Assembly: GCF_043641665.1 (NCBI RefSeq) | Contig: NC_092192.1 | Location: forward strand, 23,891,978-23,955,977 | Reading direction: 5' to 3' | Origin: Enoplosus armatus | Taxonomy: Eukaryota; Chordata; Actinopteri; Centrarchiformes; Enoplosidae | Length of the DNA stretch: 64,000 nucleotides | In this document: positions 13,574 to 24,659 of the stretch, piece by piece | How positions within the stretch are numbered: the first letter of the stretch is position 1 | Layout of the letters: each line of letters starts with the position of its first letter | Made by a program: the position numbers and the translations under genes | The notes under the pieces: generated by a model | What the model saw: only the letters and a program-made list of their open reading frames with translations | Databases searched by the model: none | What the model was told of the DNA's origin: nothing

Positions 13574-16387
13574 TTATATATAAAACAAAATATACATGCA
13601 TTTCATTAATGTCTGCACAGAAGACGACTACACTTAAGGGTTATTTTAGAGGTTTAAATCTTCAATAGGGGTCCCTTAAGAAAAAGGTTGGGAACCACTG
13701 TTATAGAGGACATCGGCCCTGTTGTTGTGGAAGGTCTGGTCAGGATTTAGACACACTGTCTTCAATCTCAGCATGAATGAAATACTGAAGTATTCAATCG
13801 ACAGCAGCATGTCAGAACTGCGGTTCATCCGCAAAATGGCACTGAAACAGACGGAAATTGTCAAATCGCGAATCACGGTTTTCTTTTTAAAGAAAGCTAC
13901 GGGGGGCGGCTCTATTCACGCTCGCATGGTTGCATCTGAATTATTTCGTGGCTCTGTGGTTCACTCATTTACAACCCTATGCAGCAGCAATATTTATTGT
14001 CAGTTTTCACACTGAACTGGAGGGACTGAAATATATAAGTGCTTCATTTTAGAAAACTGAAAGAAATTTATTTTTAGAGCACGCCATGTGATATTACGCT
14101 TCTCTGACGCACTTATTGTCCGTCGTCTCGCATTCGATTGGCTGAGTGGCATCGCGTGAGATGATTTTAAATGGTAAATGGTAAACGGACTTGACTTATG
14201 TAGCACTCTTCAACCTCAACGGCTCCCGACGCGCTTCACAGATCAGGTCCCGCTCACCCATTCACTTGCACCAAATTTTGTACAGATATTCATGGTCCCC
14301 AGATGATGAATCCCGTTGACTTTGGTGACTCCCCTGACGTATCCTCTAGCGCCACCATGGGGCTCATTTGTGGTTTTGAGCAAGTCAAATTTTGGATGGA
14401 TGGCAATGGTATTTGGCACACACACTCATCGTCGTTGGGAGCAAGTTACCTCGCTGACGTTGGCATTTAGTTCAAACCCCTCCTGTGCCTATGTACAGCC
14501 TCACATAGCCACTGGCACGGCTGTTGACCCTTAGTCTGGTCCAAGCACTACAAATGAATTTCCATTCACCTCCGTTGTATTGGGTCGGGGGCAGAGATCT
14601 CGGGGACAGATACCCGTAAACCTGGACAAATGCAAGCAAAGCGTTCAGCATGCTGAGGTATCAATAGAGGGGAGTGAGAATTAGGGCTTGTTTGTCTGTT
14701 TTATGATATGGTTGAATCGACCCTTTAACGTTCGCCTCCTCATCAACCCCCATACCAGTACTACATTGGTTGGGTTTGCCCGCCAGAGACGAGCGTGTGT
14801 GGGTGTGTGTGAGAATGGTTCCCAACCTGGGGGTCAGGACCCCACAAAGGGCCCTGGGGGGCCACTAGATGATTTAGACGATAGGACAGCAGACAAAAAA
14901 AAAACATACATCTGCTATACCAAATCATATGTAATATTTCAGACTTTGCTTCGTGAAGCACTGGACAATTTTACTTTGAACAATGATTCAGTGAAAGAAA
15001 GGAAAGAAAGTCACTCTATGGCTCAACTAGTGACAGCCAGTGCACAAATGCAACCCGCAAAGAGGGGCCTCAGGAAGACATTGCATCGCCTTAAGGGGTC
15101 ACAAGCTAAAAAGGTTGGGGACCGCTGCACTAGCCGACATATGTAGTTTACATATTTCGTCATGTATCAGATTTATGCATGGGATTGTTCCCTATGGAGA
15201 AATATATCCTATAAACCTCATCAGAAAAAGCCAATTGATAACATTCTGAAATAAATAAACGCATCATGTCTTTTTTTTCTGGAGCTGATGATGATGAGCT
15301 AGTCCAGCTATTATTAAGCACAATATTGTACAATTTAATTGCTGAAATCCACTTCCTTTTGCAAACAGCGGACTTCAAACCTACCTACTGTGTATGTCCA
15401 TGACTGTCCTCATGTTAACTCATGTTTACGTGACTTGTTTTACAAAGTGGGTCCCGCTTTTGGAAGAGCTGAACTGAGACGTGCCTTGTGAAACGTGCCA
15501 ATAGAGGGAATGGCGTCTCCATTTCTTGGACTCATTTTTCCACGTACCAACCCCAAATATTAAAAAAAATATATATATATTTGTGTAAAGGTATGCGTGG
15601 AAACACCTATAAACAAGGGGGAAAAAAACGTTGGAGGAAACAGAGGGGCCTGTCCTCACCTGACCAGGAAGGAATTAAATGTTCGTGCCTGCCACTGTTC
15701 ATCTAAACTAATTTTTTTCCATAATCTGTGCTGACATTCAGAGACCCCCGTATCTGCAGCGCTGCTTGGCGCAAATCAAATACCCAGCTGTCGTCAGGAG
15801 AGTCAACAATATAACATGTCAAGGCCCCCCCTGTCAACAACGATTTTTAAGATCTGCACGAGGTTGCTATGCTCCACGGCACGCTTCGTGTCCTGTAGTT
15901 CTGTTGACGCCTGTCCGCAGTTTCACAAAATCCAATCGGGAGTGTCCCTCTCACACAAGAAACTAATTATAAAAACACACTGGTGTGTCAGTCAGAGGGC
16001 TCCTAAATAAAAGCATGGTAAACTGCGAACATATCGCATAATGGACTATTATCAGATTATTCTAGGCAAAGGGTGAACTATCTGAAATAAACACACATTT
16101 GCATACATCTAGGCTATAAAGCATTGCCCCAAAGCCTGACAGAACTGAAGAACAGTGTGTTCTGCTAAGCAGGTCAGTTTGTAGAATCCATTACACTTTT
16201 CAAACCAATTACAATTTCATACTCTGTGGCGGCTGGAATAGTGGCACTGAAGGGGTGTGGGGAAATGCTAAATGAAAGAAACGATCAAATAAAAGATGAA
16301 TATTTTTTTAGGGTTGGAAAGAAAACGGGACACAAAAGGGGAGGTGAAACCATCAAAGCTCAAGATGCATTCATTTTCCACTTTAAG

Positions 16388-16426
<39 letters not shown>

Positions 16427-19145
16427 TTGGACATGTCATAAATTAAAATGTCATAGAAGTAAAAGTACAGAAGTATTAGCAGTGAAACATACACAACACA
16501 TACGCATTAAGAGCACAATAATCAATAATGTGAATGTGCTAGGGTTGTGTGATGTTGTGGCAGGTTCAGGTCCCACTCATTAGGCTGATGGATAACTTAA
16601 ACTACAGCAATGCATATTTTTTTCTGAGTGCACATTATATTTTATATATATGTCAAATCTTTGGCCACCAAAGTAACTAATAGGTGGTTATTAAAATGGA
16701 AATGCCGAACCAGCACCAGTGATTCTAAAATTGTACTGAAACGGTGCTTTAATGAATACGTCCCATCTCTGAGAATTACATTGTGATGGCCGTCATGTGT
16801 ACGTAGAATTATAACATGTATTTCATTATGTACACATATTTTCATTTTGGGCATGTGCCGAATTACAGTCTGTGATAACATCTGGGCCAGAACTGATTAG
16901 CCATATTTAATAAAAAACTCCTTATGTTGGGGGGAATGTTACTCAAGCATAATTGTCCTCATCAGTGGAAATTTGCTGTGTGTTAAACTAGTAAACACAA
17001 ATCAATAATTATATAATATAAATCTAAATAAGAGATGTTTCTATCAGCTTCATATAGCTTAACCTATGGAAGCTAAAATGACCCTTAAAAAAAACGATTT
17101 GCAACTAGGGCTGCAACTAACGATTATTTTCGTTACCAATTAATCTGCCGGTTATTGTCCGGATTTATCGACGAATCGTTTAGTCTATAAAATGTCTCAA
17201 AAAAACAAACAAACAACAAAAAAAGGATTTTGTTCAACCGACAGCCCAAAACCCCAAGGACTCATTCATTTCAAATCAAAAACAACAAAGAAAAGCAGCA
17301 AATTCTCACGTCTGAGAGGCCGGAACGAAGGGAGCGCCACACATTTCTGCTTGAGAGATGTGTATTGATTATCAAAATAGTTTGCAACTCATTTTCTTTT
17401 CCCATCGAATAATCAATTTCATAATTGTATTTGTGAATCCCCGCTGGATTCCTGATGTTATTCTTCACCATAATAACAATTTTACCAAAGTACCACAAGG
17501 CTAAATCGTAATGCCAACATACAATAAAATAAAATATGACAACATACAATAAAATAAAATACGAAATTTTATAAGAGCACTCATATATCTGTAGGCCATT
17601 CACATTAGAATTGTTGGCCATTCAGTCCATATTTCTAAGCTAATTGTTTTATTAGGCCTTTTTTGTTGTTTTCATGTTGTTTTTCATGTTTTTGTTTCAT
17701 TTTATTTTATATTTTGCTTTGTTGTTGTTGTTTTTTTGGTGTGGCTCTGTTAGTAATTACATGTTTCAGGCAGCGAGGTAAACCTACAAATTACAGCAGT
17801 CAGGCTACGCTCAAAAAGTATTCCAAATAATAAAAGCTAAATCTGTAGAGTTAAAGAAATGCCTTCAGGTGTGGGCTGACTACTGCTACTCATATTTTAC
17901 TGGCAAATTTAGATGAACTAAAAAAACAAAAACAAAAACAGTATTCAAGTCAGTCAGAAAATGAACTCAAGAGGTCTTGACAATTTATCCACTCCAGGTA
18001 TTAATGCTACTATTAAAACTAGTATTTGCAGCCCTTGGCATCCTGTCTGATATTAACAATCACAGAAATGGGTCCAAATAAATTCAGTAAAGTAGATGTA
18101 AGTTTTTCCACGCGCCTCTAGAGAAGTGAAAAGTAGAAAAGGCATCATCACACATCGGCCTGCTGTTCCTCGTCCTACATTAATTCGGGATCATAGATGA
18201 GGACGCGTCGACGATAGCCGACGATAGAGGGTCGTGTACTGACGGCTCCTTCTGGACTGGGGTGGCCCCGGCCATTAAAAAAAAAGGCCGTGTGTTAAAT
18301 GTGACTTTATGAGTGATGACAGAGAGGAAAAGCTCTGTTTTCCTGCCCTCTAACCCCCCCCCCCCAAACACACACACACCAAAAAAAAGTAAGGGCCTAT
18401 AGCTGTACGCGGCCTAATGAAATAAGTCACCTTGATGAATGAGTGAGGCGTTTAAACTAGACATCAGCTTTTAATCAGAGTGTGTGTAAATGTGTGAGTG
18501 TGTGTGTGGTGGTGGGTGGTGGGGGGCAACTTCAAACACTTGCACTGACACCCATAATTAACAAAATGTTGATTAACAGCGCGGAGATTGAGTGGAGGAG
18601 CAAAACCTCCAGCCTGAAATTCAAAATTATCATTATCATTTTTATTATTATTATTATTATTATTATCAAATATTTCAGACAAAAGGCTTAATGTTTTTGC
18701 TACAAAGAATTGTCAATGTTGCAGCAAGCTCTGAGGAAAAGGAGATTTGGTTTTGTTCCGTTTATTTTCAAGTTTATTTCGTTGAGTTTGTCGAGATGAT
18801 TTTTCTTTTGTTTTTTTGAAGCGTTAAAGAAAAAAGAATAAGGTAGCCGTTACAAAGGCTCTGTAAGTCGTAACTTTATAAATTAATAAATAAATAATTG
18901 ACTTTAAAGACTGTGCAACAGAGAACAACATTTTAGGGGTTGCCAGATTGCGAACACGCCTTTGGCCGGCGCTTCTTTTTAATGTAGTTATTTTGCGGCG
19001 TTAAATACAAAAAAAAAACTTACACATGGCGTCTCGCTTTTTCAATAAGCGACAGGGTGAATGATTTGTTAACCCGTCCGGTGAAGCAACTGGCTATTAC
19101 GTTTAAACCCATTGCGCGAGAGGAATGCCTTGTTAGAAAGTGGTG

Positions 19146-19180
<35 letters not shown>

Positions 19181-19857
19181 AAGATGTATGTGTTTGGATC
19201 TATTCTTGGAAAAAACTTGAAAAGTCATAGATTGAGTCATTTTCATATCACATTGCGGGTTATATATATATATTATTATTTTTTTAAAACGCAATAAACG
19301 GATGAATTCTCCCACTTTTTGATACTTTTCATATTTCCCGTTTCCCGATATAAGCTACTTTTTTTCATAATTGTCTGATTGAGGAAAAACACGGCGATGG
19401 CCCGTGATTATGTGGCGCTCGAACAAAACGGCTATGACTATATTGGCTATTGGTTGTTGTTTTTTTTTGGACATTTCAACAACATTTCAGTATGCCACCG
19501 CAGCCCCACTACATGTCACGTCCCTTGTTTGCTGTCCGGGGGGGTAGATTTGATCCTCTGTCCTCAAAAAAAACAACAACCTGATGTTCTGTTTGGGCCC
19601 TATTTGTGTGGTGTGCCGACATTCATCAACATTCCCCCGTGCGTGCGGCTTGTTTCCTGGCCGCCCGCTCAAGAGTGCCTACCGTCCGGGAAGACTGCCC
19701 TCATCTTGAGGTAGCTGCTGGTCAGCCGGATGATGGAGGCCTTGTCCAGCTGGGAGGTGATGGCCGCCGGCAGGGGCAGCAGCTTCGCCAGCTCGTAGAA
19801 CTCCCCGTTCTCCTTCTCTCTCCGCGTCTTCGCCGCGTTCTTGCATTTCTCCCTCAT
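389..19857 (-). CDS. sim1: Single-minded bHLH-PAS transcription factor, SIM1 type (complete, 11 coding exons)
   Basis: SIM1 pairs with ARNT-class partners and activates genes needed for hypothalamic and kidney development; this is family knowledge. Coding exons in transcript order: 19857-19683, 13222-13140, 10256-10167, 9854-9746, 8463-8378, 6138-5939, 5018-4912, 4415-4268, 4189-4036, 3404-3098, 1107-389. Every junction has GT-AG ends and matching phase, and the sum is 2178 nt (725 aa). Residues 1-58 hold the bHLH (starts [17 protein letters not shown]). PAS-A begins near residue 87 ([19 protein letters not shown]). PAS-B lies near 227-300 ([18 protein letters not shown]) and its PAC motif near 290-333. 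The C-terminus ends GTSVIITN, like human SIM1 (766 aa, ending [10 protein letters not shown]), which argues against SIM2. Exons 9-10 are much less SIM1-like, so this may be the diverged fish paralogue sim1b. No AATAAA is visible on this strand below position 389, so the 3' UTR may run off the window. Confidence 0.9.
1419..1662 (+). repeat. tRNA-derived SINE-like repeat, diverged copy
   Basis: This matches the better copy at 33590-33870 through most of its length. Shared blocks are TTAGCACTG, the B-box-like GGTTTGATCCC, GTCGAAGTGTCCTTGA, CACTGAACCCTAAGTTGCTC and the 3' part GCGCTATATAAGTGA. The 5' end is degraded. It lies in sim1 intron 10. Confidence 0.6.
2129..2200 (+). tRNA. tRNA-Pro (CGG)-like gene or pseudogene inside sim1 intron 10
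   Basis: The 72-nt stretch runs from GGCTCGTTGGTC to GACGAGCCC and folds as a cloverleaf. The acceptor stem GGCTCGT pairs with ACGAGCC, the anticodon loop is TTCGGGT (anticodon CGG, proline) and the T-loop is TTCAAAT. It closely resembles vertebrate tRNA-Pro. The last T-stem pair is A-C instead of the near-universal G53-C61, which also alters the B box (GATTCAAATCC). No run of four T follows within 15 nt. It lies antisense to sim1. It could be a functional gene or a recent pseudogene. Confidence 0.75.
5161..5660 (+). repeat. Interspersed repeat shared with 42083-42600
   Basis: From AGAGTGCTGCAGGGATGACG onward this stretch matches 42083-42600 in the same order over about 430 bp. Shared blocks include AAAAGCCA, GGGATTATTGCAGAAAATA, GCGTAAATGGAATCGCCAGAA and AGTATAAACACAAC. 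No ORF or terminal repeat was recognised. A short tail of the same family appears near 63825-63895. It lies in sim1 intron 6. Confidence 0.6.
6369..6430 (+). repeat. Compound (TC)n-(GT)n microsatellite
   Basis: About 36 nt of TC repeats are followed by about 18 nt of GT repeats, separated by CCCTT. The ORFs across it are low-complexity artefacts. It lies in sim1 intron 5. Confidence 0.9.
7389..7676. mobile_element. hAT-type MITE with perfect 8-bp target duplication
   Basis: The ends are CAGTGGCTCCCGACC and GGTTGGGAACCACTG, imperfect inverted repeats of the common hAT MITE type. The 288-bp body is flanked on both sides by CTTTAGAG (7381-7388 and 7677-7684), a perfect 8-bp duplication as hAT transposases make. 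There is no coding capacity. Related fragments lie at 13655-13712 and 62370-62560. It lies in sim1 intron 5. Confidence 0.88.
9988..10030. repeat. Perfect 17-bp inverted repeat
   Basis: CCATTGGTAATTAGTAA (9988-10004) is the exact reverse complement of 10014-10030, with a 9-nt spacer. It lies in sim1 intron 3. It could be a MITE remnant or a structured intronic element. Confidence 0.8.
10883..12519 (-). mobile_element. Complete Tc1-like transposon
   Basis: The 1637-bp element is bounded by CAGTGCATCCGGAAAG and its reverse complement and flanked by TA (10881-10882 and 12520-12521). The inverted repeats are about 215 bp long (10883-11100 and 12304-12519). Each carries an outer and an inner AGTATTCAC motif, giving the IR/DR layout of fish Tc1 elements. 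The first 75 bp of the two repeats differ at about 4 positions, so the insertion is not brand new. It sits in sim1 intron 2, in the same orientation as the gene. Confidence 0.95.
11101..12141 (-). CDS. Tc1-family transposase, intact ORF
   Basis: Tc1 transposase cuts and pastes the element into TA sites. The 346-aa ORF is uninterrupted; fish Tc1 transposases are usually about 340 aa. The N-terminal third is a paired-like helix-turn-helix region with a GRPR-like AGRPSK motif. The catalytic DD34E triad is visible: D in [13 protein letters not shown], the first D of [12 protein letters not shown], and E in [10 protein letters not shown], with 34 residues between the last two. The glycine-rich [14 protein letters not shown] block is present. 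The ORF occupies almost all the space between the inverted repeats. An intact frame does not prove activity. Confidence 0.95.
   Translation of the reverse strand: MSEHKPSMKSKELSVDLRDRIVSRHKSGEGYRKISAALKVPMSTVASIIRKWKKFGTTRTLPRAGRPSKLSNRGRRALVREVTKNPMVTLSELQSSSVKRGEPSRRTTISAAIHQSGLYGRVARRKPLLSKRHIAARLEFAKRHLKDSQTMRNKILWSDETKIELFGVNARRHVWRKPGTAHHQANTIPTVKHGGGSIMLWGCFSAAGTGRLVRIEGKMNAAKYRDILDENLLQSALDLRLGRRFIFQQDNDPKHTAKISKEWLQDNSVNVLEWPSQSPDLNPIEHLWRDLKMAVHRRFPSNLMELERCCKEEWVKLPKDRCAKLVASYSKRLEAVIAAKGASTKY
12800..12885 (+). repeat. Short fragment of the SINE-like repeat
   Basis: GTCCTTGAGCAAGACACTG and CCCTAAGTTGCT match the middle of the copy at 33590-33870, followed by a collapsed 3' part ending AAGTGAGGCCCATATA. 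It lies in sim1 intron 1-2 territory just downstream of the Tc1 element. Confidence 0.5.
13472..13570. repeat. Poly-G tract and (TA)n microsatellite
   Basis: A run of about 17 G is followed about 40 bp later by roughly 40 nt of TA repeats. It lies in sim1 intron 1, just upstream (on the minus strand) of exon 2. The exon 2 acceptor itself follows a (CT)n tract at 13229-13259. Confidence 0.9.
14165..14265 (-). repeat. SINE-like repeat fragment, 3' part
   Basis: AATGGTAAATGGTAAACGG, CGCTTCACAGATCAGG and CACCCATTCAC correspond to the reverse complement of the 3' half of the copy at 33590-33870. It lies in sim1 intron 1. Confidence 0.5.
14817..15127. mobile_element. hAT-like MITE, second type
   Basis: The ends GGTTCCCAACCTGGGGGTC and AAGGTTGGGGACCGCTG form imperfect inverted repeats like those of the MITE at 7389-7676, but the internal sequence differs. 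No clear 8-bp duplication remains. A plus-strand ORF of 152 aa across it (14688-15146) has no recognisable domain. It lies in sim1 intron 1. Confidence 0.55.
16394..16422. repeat. (GT)n microsatellite
   Basis: About 29 nt of uninterrupted GT repeats in sim1 intron 1. Around it (about 15.2-17.1 kb) I see no other gene or recognisable element. Confidence 0.9.
17107..17425. repeat. Degenerate MITE-like repeat
   Basis: It begins GGGCTGCAACTAACGATTA, a start common to an abundant class of fish MITEs, and ends near CATCGAATAATCAATTTC. The terminal repeats are weak. No ORF. It lies in sim1 intron 1. Confidence 0.4.
19146..19181. repeat. (CAA)n microsatellite
   Basis: Twelve or so CAA triplets in sim1 intron 1. 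The polyglutamine (or polyleucine) seen in overlapping ORFs is a repeat artefact, since sim1 exon 1 ends at 19683. Confidence 0.9.
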
Positions 19858-20250
19858 CCTCTGAAAGTGTCAGACAAGGGGTGAGTCTTGCGCAAAAGTG
19901 AGTCTCCGCTGAGCTTTCTCTCCCCCACCCGCCGCCGCCGCCGCCGCCGCCACCACCTCCACACACACAGAGAGAGAGAGACTCATGTAACAAACACAGT
20001 TGTGTCACTGAGAGACGCAAACCCGCTCCTCCGGCATCCCTAATGTCCAGATTCTGTCGACCAGACCAGCCTACATGATTTTCATCGCACTCCCGAGGAC
20101 CAGAGAATAGACTGCCCGTGTAAAGCTTTGTTCAGACTCCCCAGCTTCGCCTGTGCAACAGGTCCACTTCACGGTTCTGTCAGATGCTCCGGACTCCGAA
20201 CACTAACAGAAATTATTAGACGCATGTTGAAACCCAATGCAGAGGACAGG
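19858..20250 (-). promoter_or_regulatory. Presumed sim1 5' leader and promoter-proximal region
   Basis: This is the sequence immediately 5' of the sim1 start codon on the minus strand. It holds a GCC triplet run (about 19929-19950). A CTTTCAG|AGG acceptor-like site directly abuts the ATG, so a separate non-coding first exon further upstream is possible. No TATA box was picked out, so this call rests on position only. Confidence 0.35.
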
Positions 20251-20297
20251 GCAGCAAGACGACTGCGAACTGAACTGGTCTGCAAACTCCTCAGACA

Positions 20298-20347
20298 AGA
20301 TACTCTCTCTCTCCCTCCCCCTCTCTCTCTCTCTGTCTCTCTCTCTC

Positions 20348-20382
<35 letters not shown>
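20298..20382. repeat. (CT)n microsatellite
   Basis: About 85 nt of CT repeats with a few interruptions, upstream of sim1. It explains the serine/leucine-rich and arginine/glutamate-rich ORFs on both strands. Confidence 0.95.
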
Positions 20383-20384
<2 letters not shown>

Positions 20385-20473
20385 CCACACTGTACAATTT
20401 TTTTTCTTTTCTTTTTTTACAGAAAATAAATTCTACAAATACAAGACTTTTGAATTAAAGTCTATACTTTTAA

Positions 20474-20902
20474 CCCTGTAATGCCCGAACCATGAAATAA
20501 TTGCATATATGAGTTTTAATTTGTATAATTTTTGTACAAAGACATATAAAACACAACATTTTTAACCCATTAAACTTTGAGTTTCAATGCCATCCTTTCT
20601 CACATCAGGGGGCACACTAGAGGTTGGCCTTTTGCTGGGGGGGAGGTGTTCCTCCTGCCTCTGGAGAGGATAGTGGTCTGCCACACTTGATTTCGCCCTT
20701 TCCTGCACTTGTGAGAGAGGTGCCAACAGCAGCTTGAAACCTTCGCAGGGGCATGGGTTTCTGCCTTGGCTTCAATTTCTTCTGGTGCACTGCATGTGTC
20801 TGATTGTATACATCAGGTTTTTCAGGAAGAAAAATATCACACTGATGATGTAGAGGTCTCAAAAACTCATGTATCAAATATGATACACTTGGCGTTACAG
20901 GG
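20474..20902. mobile_element. piggyBac-like non-autonomous element flanked by TTAA
   Basis: The ends CCCTGTAATGCC and GGCGTTACAGGG form 12-bp inverted repeats with one mismatch. They are directly flanked by TTAA (20470-20473 and 20903-20906), the target site used by piggyBac transposases. The 429-bp body has an 86-aa minus-strand frame (20617-20877) with no motif I recognise as transposase. The assignment rests on ends and target site only. Confidence 0.7.
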
Positions 20903-21179
20903 TTAATGGCTGGGGTGGGTCGGCTGTATGGCCCCTATAACCTACACTAGCTTCATTGTTTCTTAATTAAATGAAATTCGGAGGCATTTAAATGCCGGGA
21001 GGGCTCTTGAGGAAGCTTAAATGCCAAAAGTGCACAAAAGACCTCTGGCGGGTGTAGTGATGGACCCATAAGCCCCGAAGCCAAGCGCCATTGTGTTGGA
21101 GTTCTCCCCAGAGAATAATGAGAGGGTGTTTACGCGACTTATTTGTTGCTGAGAGGACGGCTCTGATTGTTGTTTGTGC

Positions 21180-22240
21180 CTATATGGAGTCTCTGGCTGG
21201 GGCCCTGGATAGGGCGCCCCCCTAACCATTGGTTCAAAGGTTGATGATCGACTTTGTAGTCATATCATCAGATCTGAGGAGCAGGGCTGTCAGCTGATCA
21301 ACACCTGGTGGGGAGTTGGTATTGGGTGGCCCGGGGAGACTGCCGGACAGAACTGGTAAACCCAAACGTGTCGTGAGGGTGAACTGGGGGGGCCATGTGC
21401 CCACGGCCATTGTGGAGGCAGAGGCTCGGAGTTGTGATCAGAAGGCTGTCAGTCAATCTGAAGAAGAAGGCCTTTCTGGCTCGGTTGGCCCAGGGGTCTT
21501 CTGAAGCAGTGGATAGGTGCTGGGGGTTTAAGAAAAAGCCAGAAGGCTTTAAACCGAAGCAAAAGCCCAGGTGTGGGTGGAATTCAGGAGGCCAGGAAGT
21601 TCTGGTAAACCATCAGACAACTCTGAAAGGGGAAGCAGGGTTGTCCTATGGTGGTTAGCAGATTGGTGCAGGTTCCCATTTTTAAAAAAAGGGGGGGGGG
21701 GGGGGGGGGATCCACTGCTCATTCACCCAGGGATGGGTCAGGGTACTTGAAGCGAGGCTCTGACCAGTTGTCGAACCTCAGATTCTGGGGGAGCACTACG
21801 GAGGTTTGCTGCGGGAGTTTGGGGTACCAGGGCCATTGTACAAGCCATTTGGTTTGAAGGGAGAGCTGTGTCAGTATTCAGGAATTAAAGCATGTTTTCA
21901 TTGGGTGTTGGGCTCTGCCAGGGTTGTCCCTTACCACAATTCTGTATTCTGATCTTCACAAACAGCATTTCAAGAGGCAGCCAGGGGGAGGAGGGTTTCC
22001 AGTTTGGGGACCCCAGAATCACTTCTCTGCTCTTTGCAGATGATGTGGTTCTGTTTGGCTTCATCAGACCACGACCTCCATCACGCAGCCAAAGGCAAAG
22101 TGGTTGAGATGAGAGTCAGCGCACCCCCAAAGTCTGAGGCCATGGTTCTCTACTGGAAAACAGTAGATCCCTCCAAGTTGGGAGTGAATTGCCTCCCCAA
22201 GCAAAGCAGTTCAAGCATCTTAGCGTCTTGTTCACAAGTA
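21180..22240 (+). pseudogene. Non-LTR retrotransposon reverse-transcriptase relic
   Basis: Near 21905-22060 the conceptual protein reads VGLCQGCPLPQF followed by SLLFADDVVLFG, the RT motifs around the catalytic FADD box of fish LINEs. Upstream, fragments such as KKKAFLARLAQGS fit the endonuclease-RT linker. The frame changes several times and a G run (about 21691-21709) interrupts it, so it is dead. Both ends are uncertain. Confidence 0.65.
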
Positions 22241-23269
22241 CGGGTAAAATGGAGTGTAATGTTACTAATGTTAATAACAGATATATACTGGTATAATAAC
22301 TTCAACAAATATACAATGATTGATTGATGATCAATTGATGCATTAGATTTAGCACACATCAGTTTATGATCAAAAAGGTTGCATTCCATTGTTTTTAAAA
22401 AAAAAAGACATTTGAGATATCACAGCCCAAAATGTGCTCTGCCAAATGGTTCGGAAGACCATTAAAGGGATAAACACATATACACATACAAAAGCAACAT
22501 ATTAAAAGTGATTGTATGAGCACATGCATTTGATCAATTATCACTTTGGCTCACAAAACACAAAACTACTCCGAATATAACTGCTGTACAATGTCACAAA
22601 ATAGATCAAGAATAGATCTTCTCCCTTTGAGTGACAATAAAACTTTTTTTCCCCTCATCACAACATTCTGACATTTATCTAACACAGTTTTGTTAATCAC
22701 GCCTGTGACACAGAGTGTGTGAGCTGGATAGTAACTGGAGGGGGGGAAAAAAGTGTTCCTCGCACTCCTTAAGGCAGCTTTCATAAGAGTGTAATCAGTC
22801 CATTTATTTGCATTGGCTGTAATAGTCTGGCTATCGCTTTCTGCGTGCCTGTCAGTGTTGATGGATGAACATTGCTCTGGCCGTAGGAGGAAAATCTCCA
22901 CGCCACAGGAGGACTCACTATGGACCTTTGAATCTGCACATGTTGACTCTCTAGAGGGATCGCAACAAGTAGAGGGAGGATGTCAGTACATGTGCATTCC
23001 TGCAATATACTCTGAGGTACCGGTTTAGTGTAATTCAATTCAACAGGACCACACACTACAGCCTCCAAAATAACCACAGCGTTGAATCAACACTTGCAAT
23101 CTAAACATTATAAATGTCAGACAGGTTTTTATTAATTAAGGGCTGTATTGGATCACATCAGATAGCACATGTGCACCCGATAAACTGGTAACTGCGTGTC
23201 AAAGAGAAAAAAAAGTCGACAATGGGACGACATTGGATGGCCATTTGTAACCTGGTCTGCTAGTCAGTG

Positions 23270-23510
23270 TAGCAAATGGTAAATGGTCTTCACTTATTTA
23301 GAGCTTTTCAGGCCTTAACGGTTCCCAAAGCGCTTCCCGGATCAGGTCTCATTCACCTGATGACCGAGCTGCCATGCAAGGTGCTGGCCCCCATCGGAGA
23401 GCAACTTGGGGGTTCAGTGTCTTGCTCACACTTCGACACTTCGACATGATGGAGGGGAGCCGGGGATCGAACCCCCAACCCACTCTACCTCTCCACCATG
23501 CCGTTTGCAA
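23270..23510 (-). repeat. SINE-like repeat, reverse copy
   Basis: Read on the minus strand it contains the B-box-like GGTTCGATCCCCGG, the GTCGAAGTGT and GACACTGAACCCC blocks, and a 3' end with AAGCGCTTTGGGAACCGTTA. It is the reverse-complement counterpart of the copy at 33590-33870. From 22.3 to 23.2 kb upstream I see nothing recognisable. Confidence 0.6.
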
Positions 23511-24146
23511 AGATGGTGCAGATTTTTACGCACGCGCAGTGGGAGTCCCTGTTGGGTGCCAGAGCAAGGCTTACGGGCCACATTCTACCATTGAAGGCTG
23601 GGAGTGGGGACGCTCACCTTCCCTTCCCTTCCCAAGGTGAGACGAATAAGGGGAAGGTGGTGCAGGTCGCCGCCCGCTCTTCCTCAGCCTCTATTTCACG
23701 GGCACCACACTTTCAGAAATTCAGCGGCTAATAGGCTATTCATGTCTCAGTGGTAACACAAAACTTCAGTGTTTCAACACTAATTTAAACGTGTTAAAAG
23801 TGTTTTATAATGTTTTATAATGTTTTACTGTGATTCTGAGAAGTATGAGTTTGTAATTATTAGTTTTAAAAAGAGAGAGTCCTCATGCTACTCGTAGTGG
23901 ACTCTAGAAACTCATGCACTGTGACTTTGTAGGAAGTTTGTAACCAGTAAACGCAGGTATGTTGAGTAAAACAGTATTTTAATTGATGTTTATGTACGTT
24001 GGTTATGCATTTTTGCACTTATCCCCCTTTGTGGTCCTTTTGTATTATATAGTTTGATGTAGTTTTGGTTTAGCCTTTGTGTTAAGTTTATTTATTATAT
24101 TGGTATCATTTAGACTTGCACAACAATGTGACTGTAGCGTGATTAT

Positions 24147-24151
24147 GATGG

Positions 24152-24184
<33 letters not shown>
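24147..24184. repeat. (GAT)n microsatellite
   Basis: About 12 GAT triplets. The polyhistidine in the minus-strand frame is an artefact of this repeat. Confidence 0.9.
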
Positions 24185-24185
<1 letters not shown>

Positions 24186-24659
24186 AACCAATTTTGCCTC
24201 TTACATTGAGAAGAGAATGAACCTCTCCTGATTTTGGCTGTTCACATGACCTCTGGGTCACGAAACAGGCCTTGCCAGGACTCAAGGAGGACAGGGATGG
24301 AAAGTTAAGTGACAACTGACCAATTTACAAAGGGCTGTGCACAGCACCTATTAAGTGGTATTAATGCGTGAGAGAGAGAATATGACGAAATTATAGAAAC
24401 GAGCACTGTCTTGGGCAAGACACTAACTCCTGCCTTCTCCCTATTGATCAAGTCTATAACAAATCTATTATAGATGTGTATCACTTGCTGCTGGGCCTGA
24501 TTTGCCCAAGGTCTGGTAAGAAACACCTAAATAAACTTCCAATTGCAAAATCAATTTGAAAATGCAGTCATAAAGGAGAAACAAATAATCGAGCTCGCAA
24601 ATTAAATTAGGAGTGCAGGTTTTAATCCGGCATCTTTCCCGCATTTCTGACTTGCTCAC

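Noticed and set aside
14688..15146. 152-codon ORF as a gene
   Set aside because: It crosses a hAT-like MITE and has no domain or splice partners.
19683..19857. NPAS1/NPAS3 identity for the bHLH exon
   Set aside because: The basic region [12 protein letters not shown] and the later PAS sequence are of SIM type; NPAS1/3 have a different basic region.
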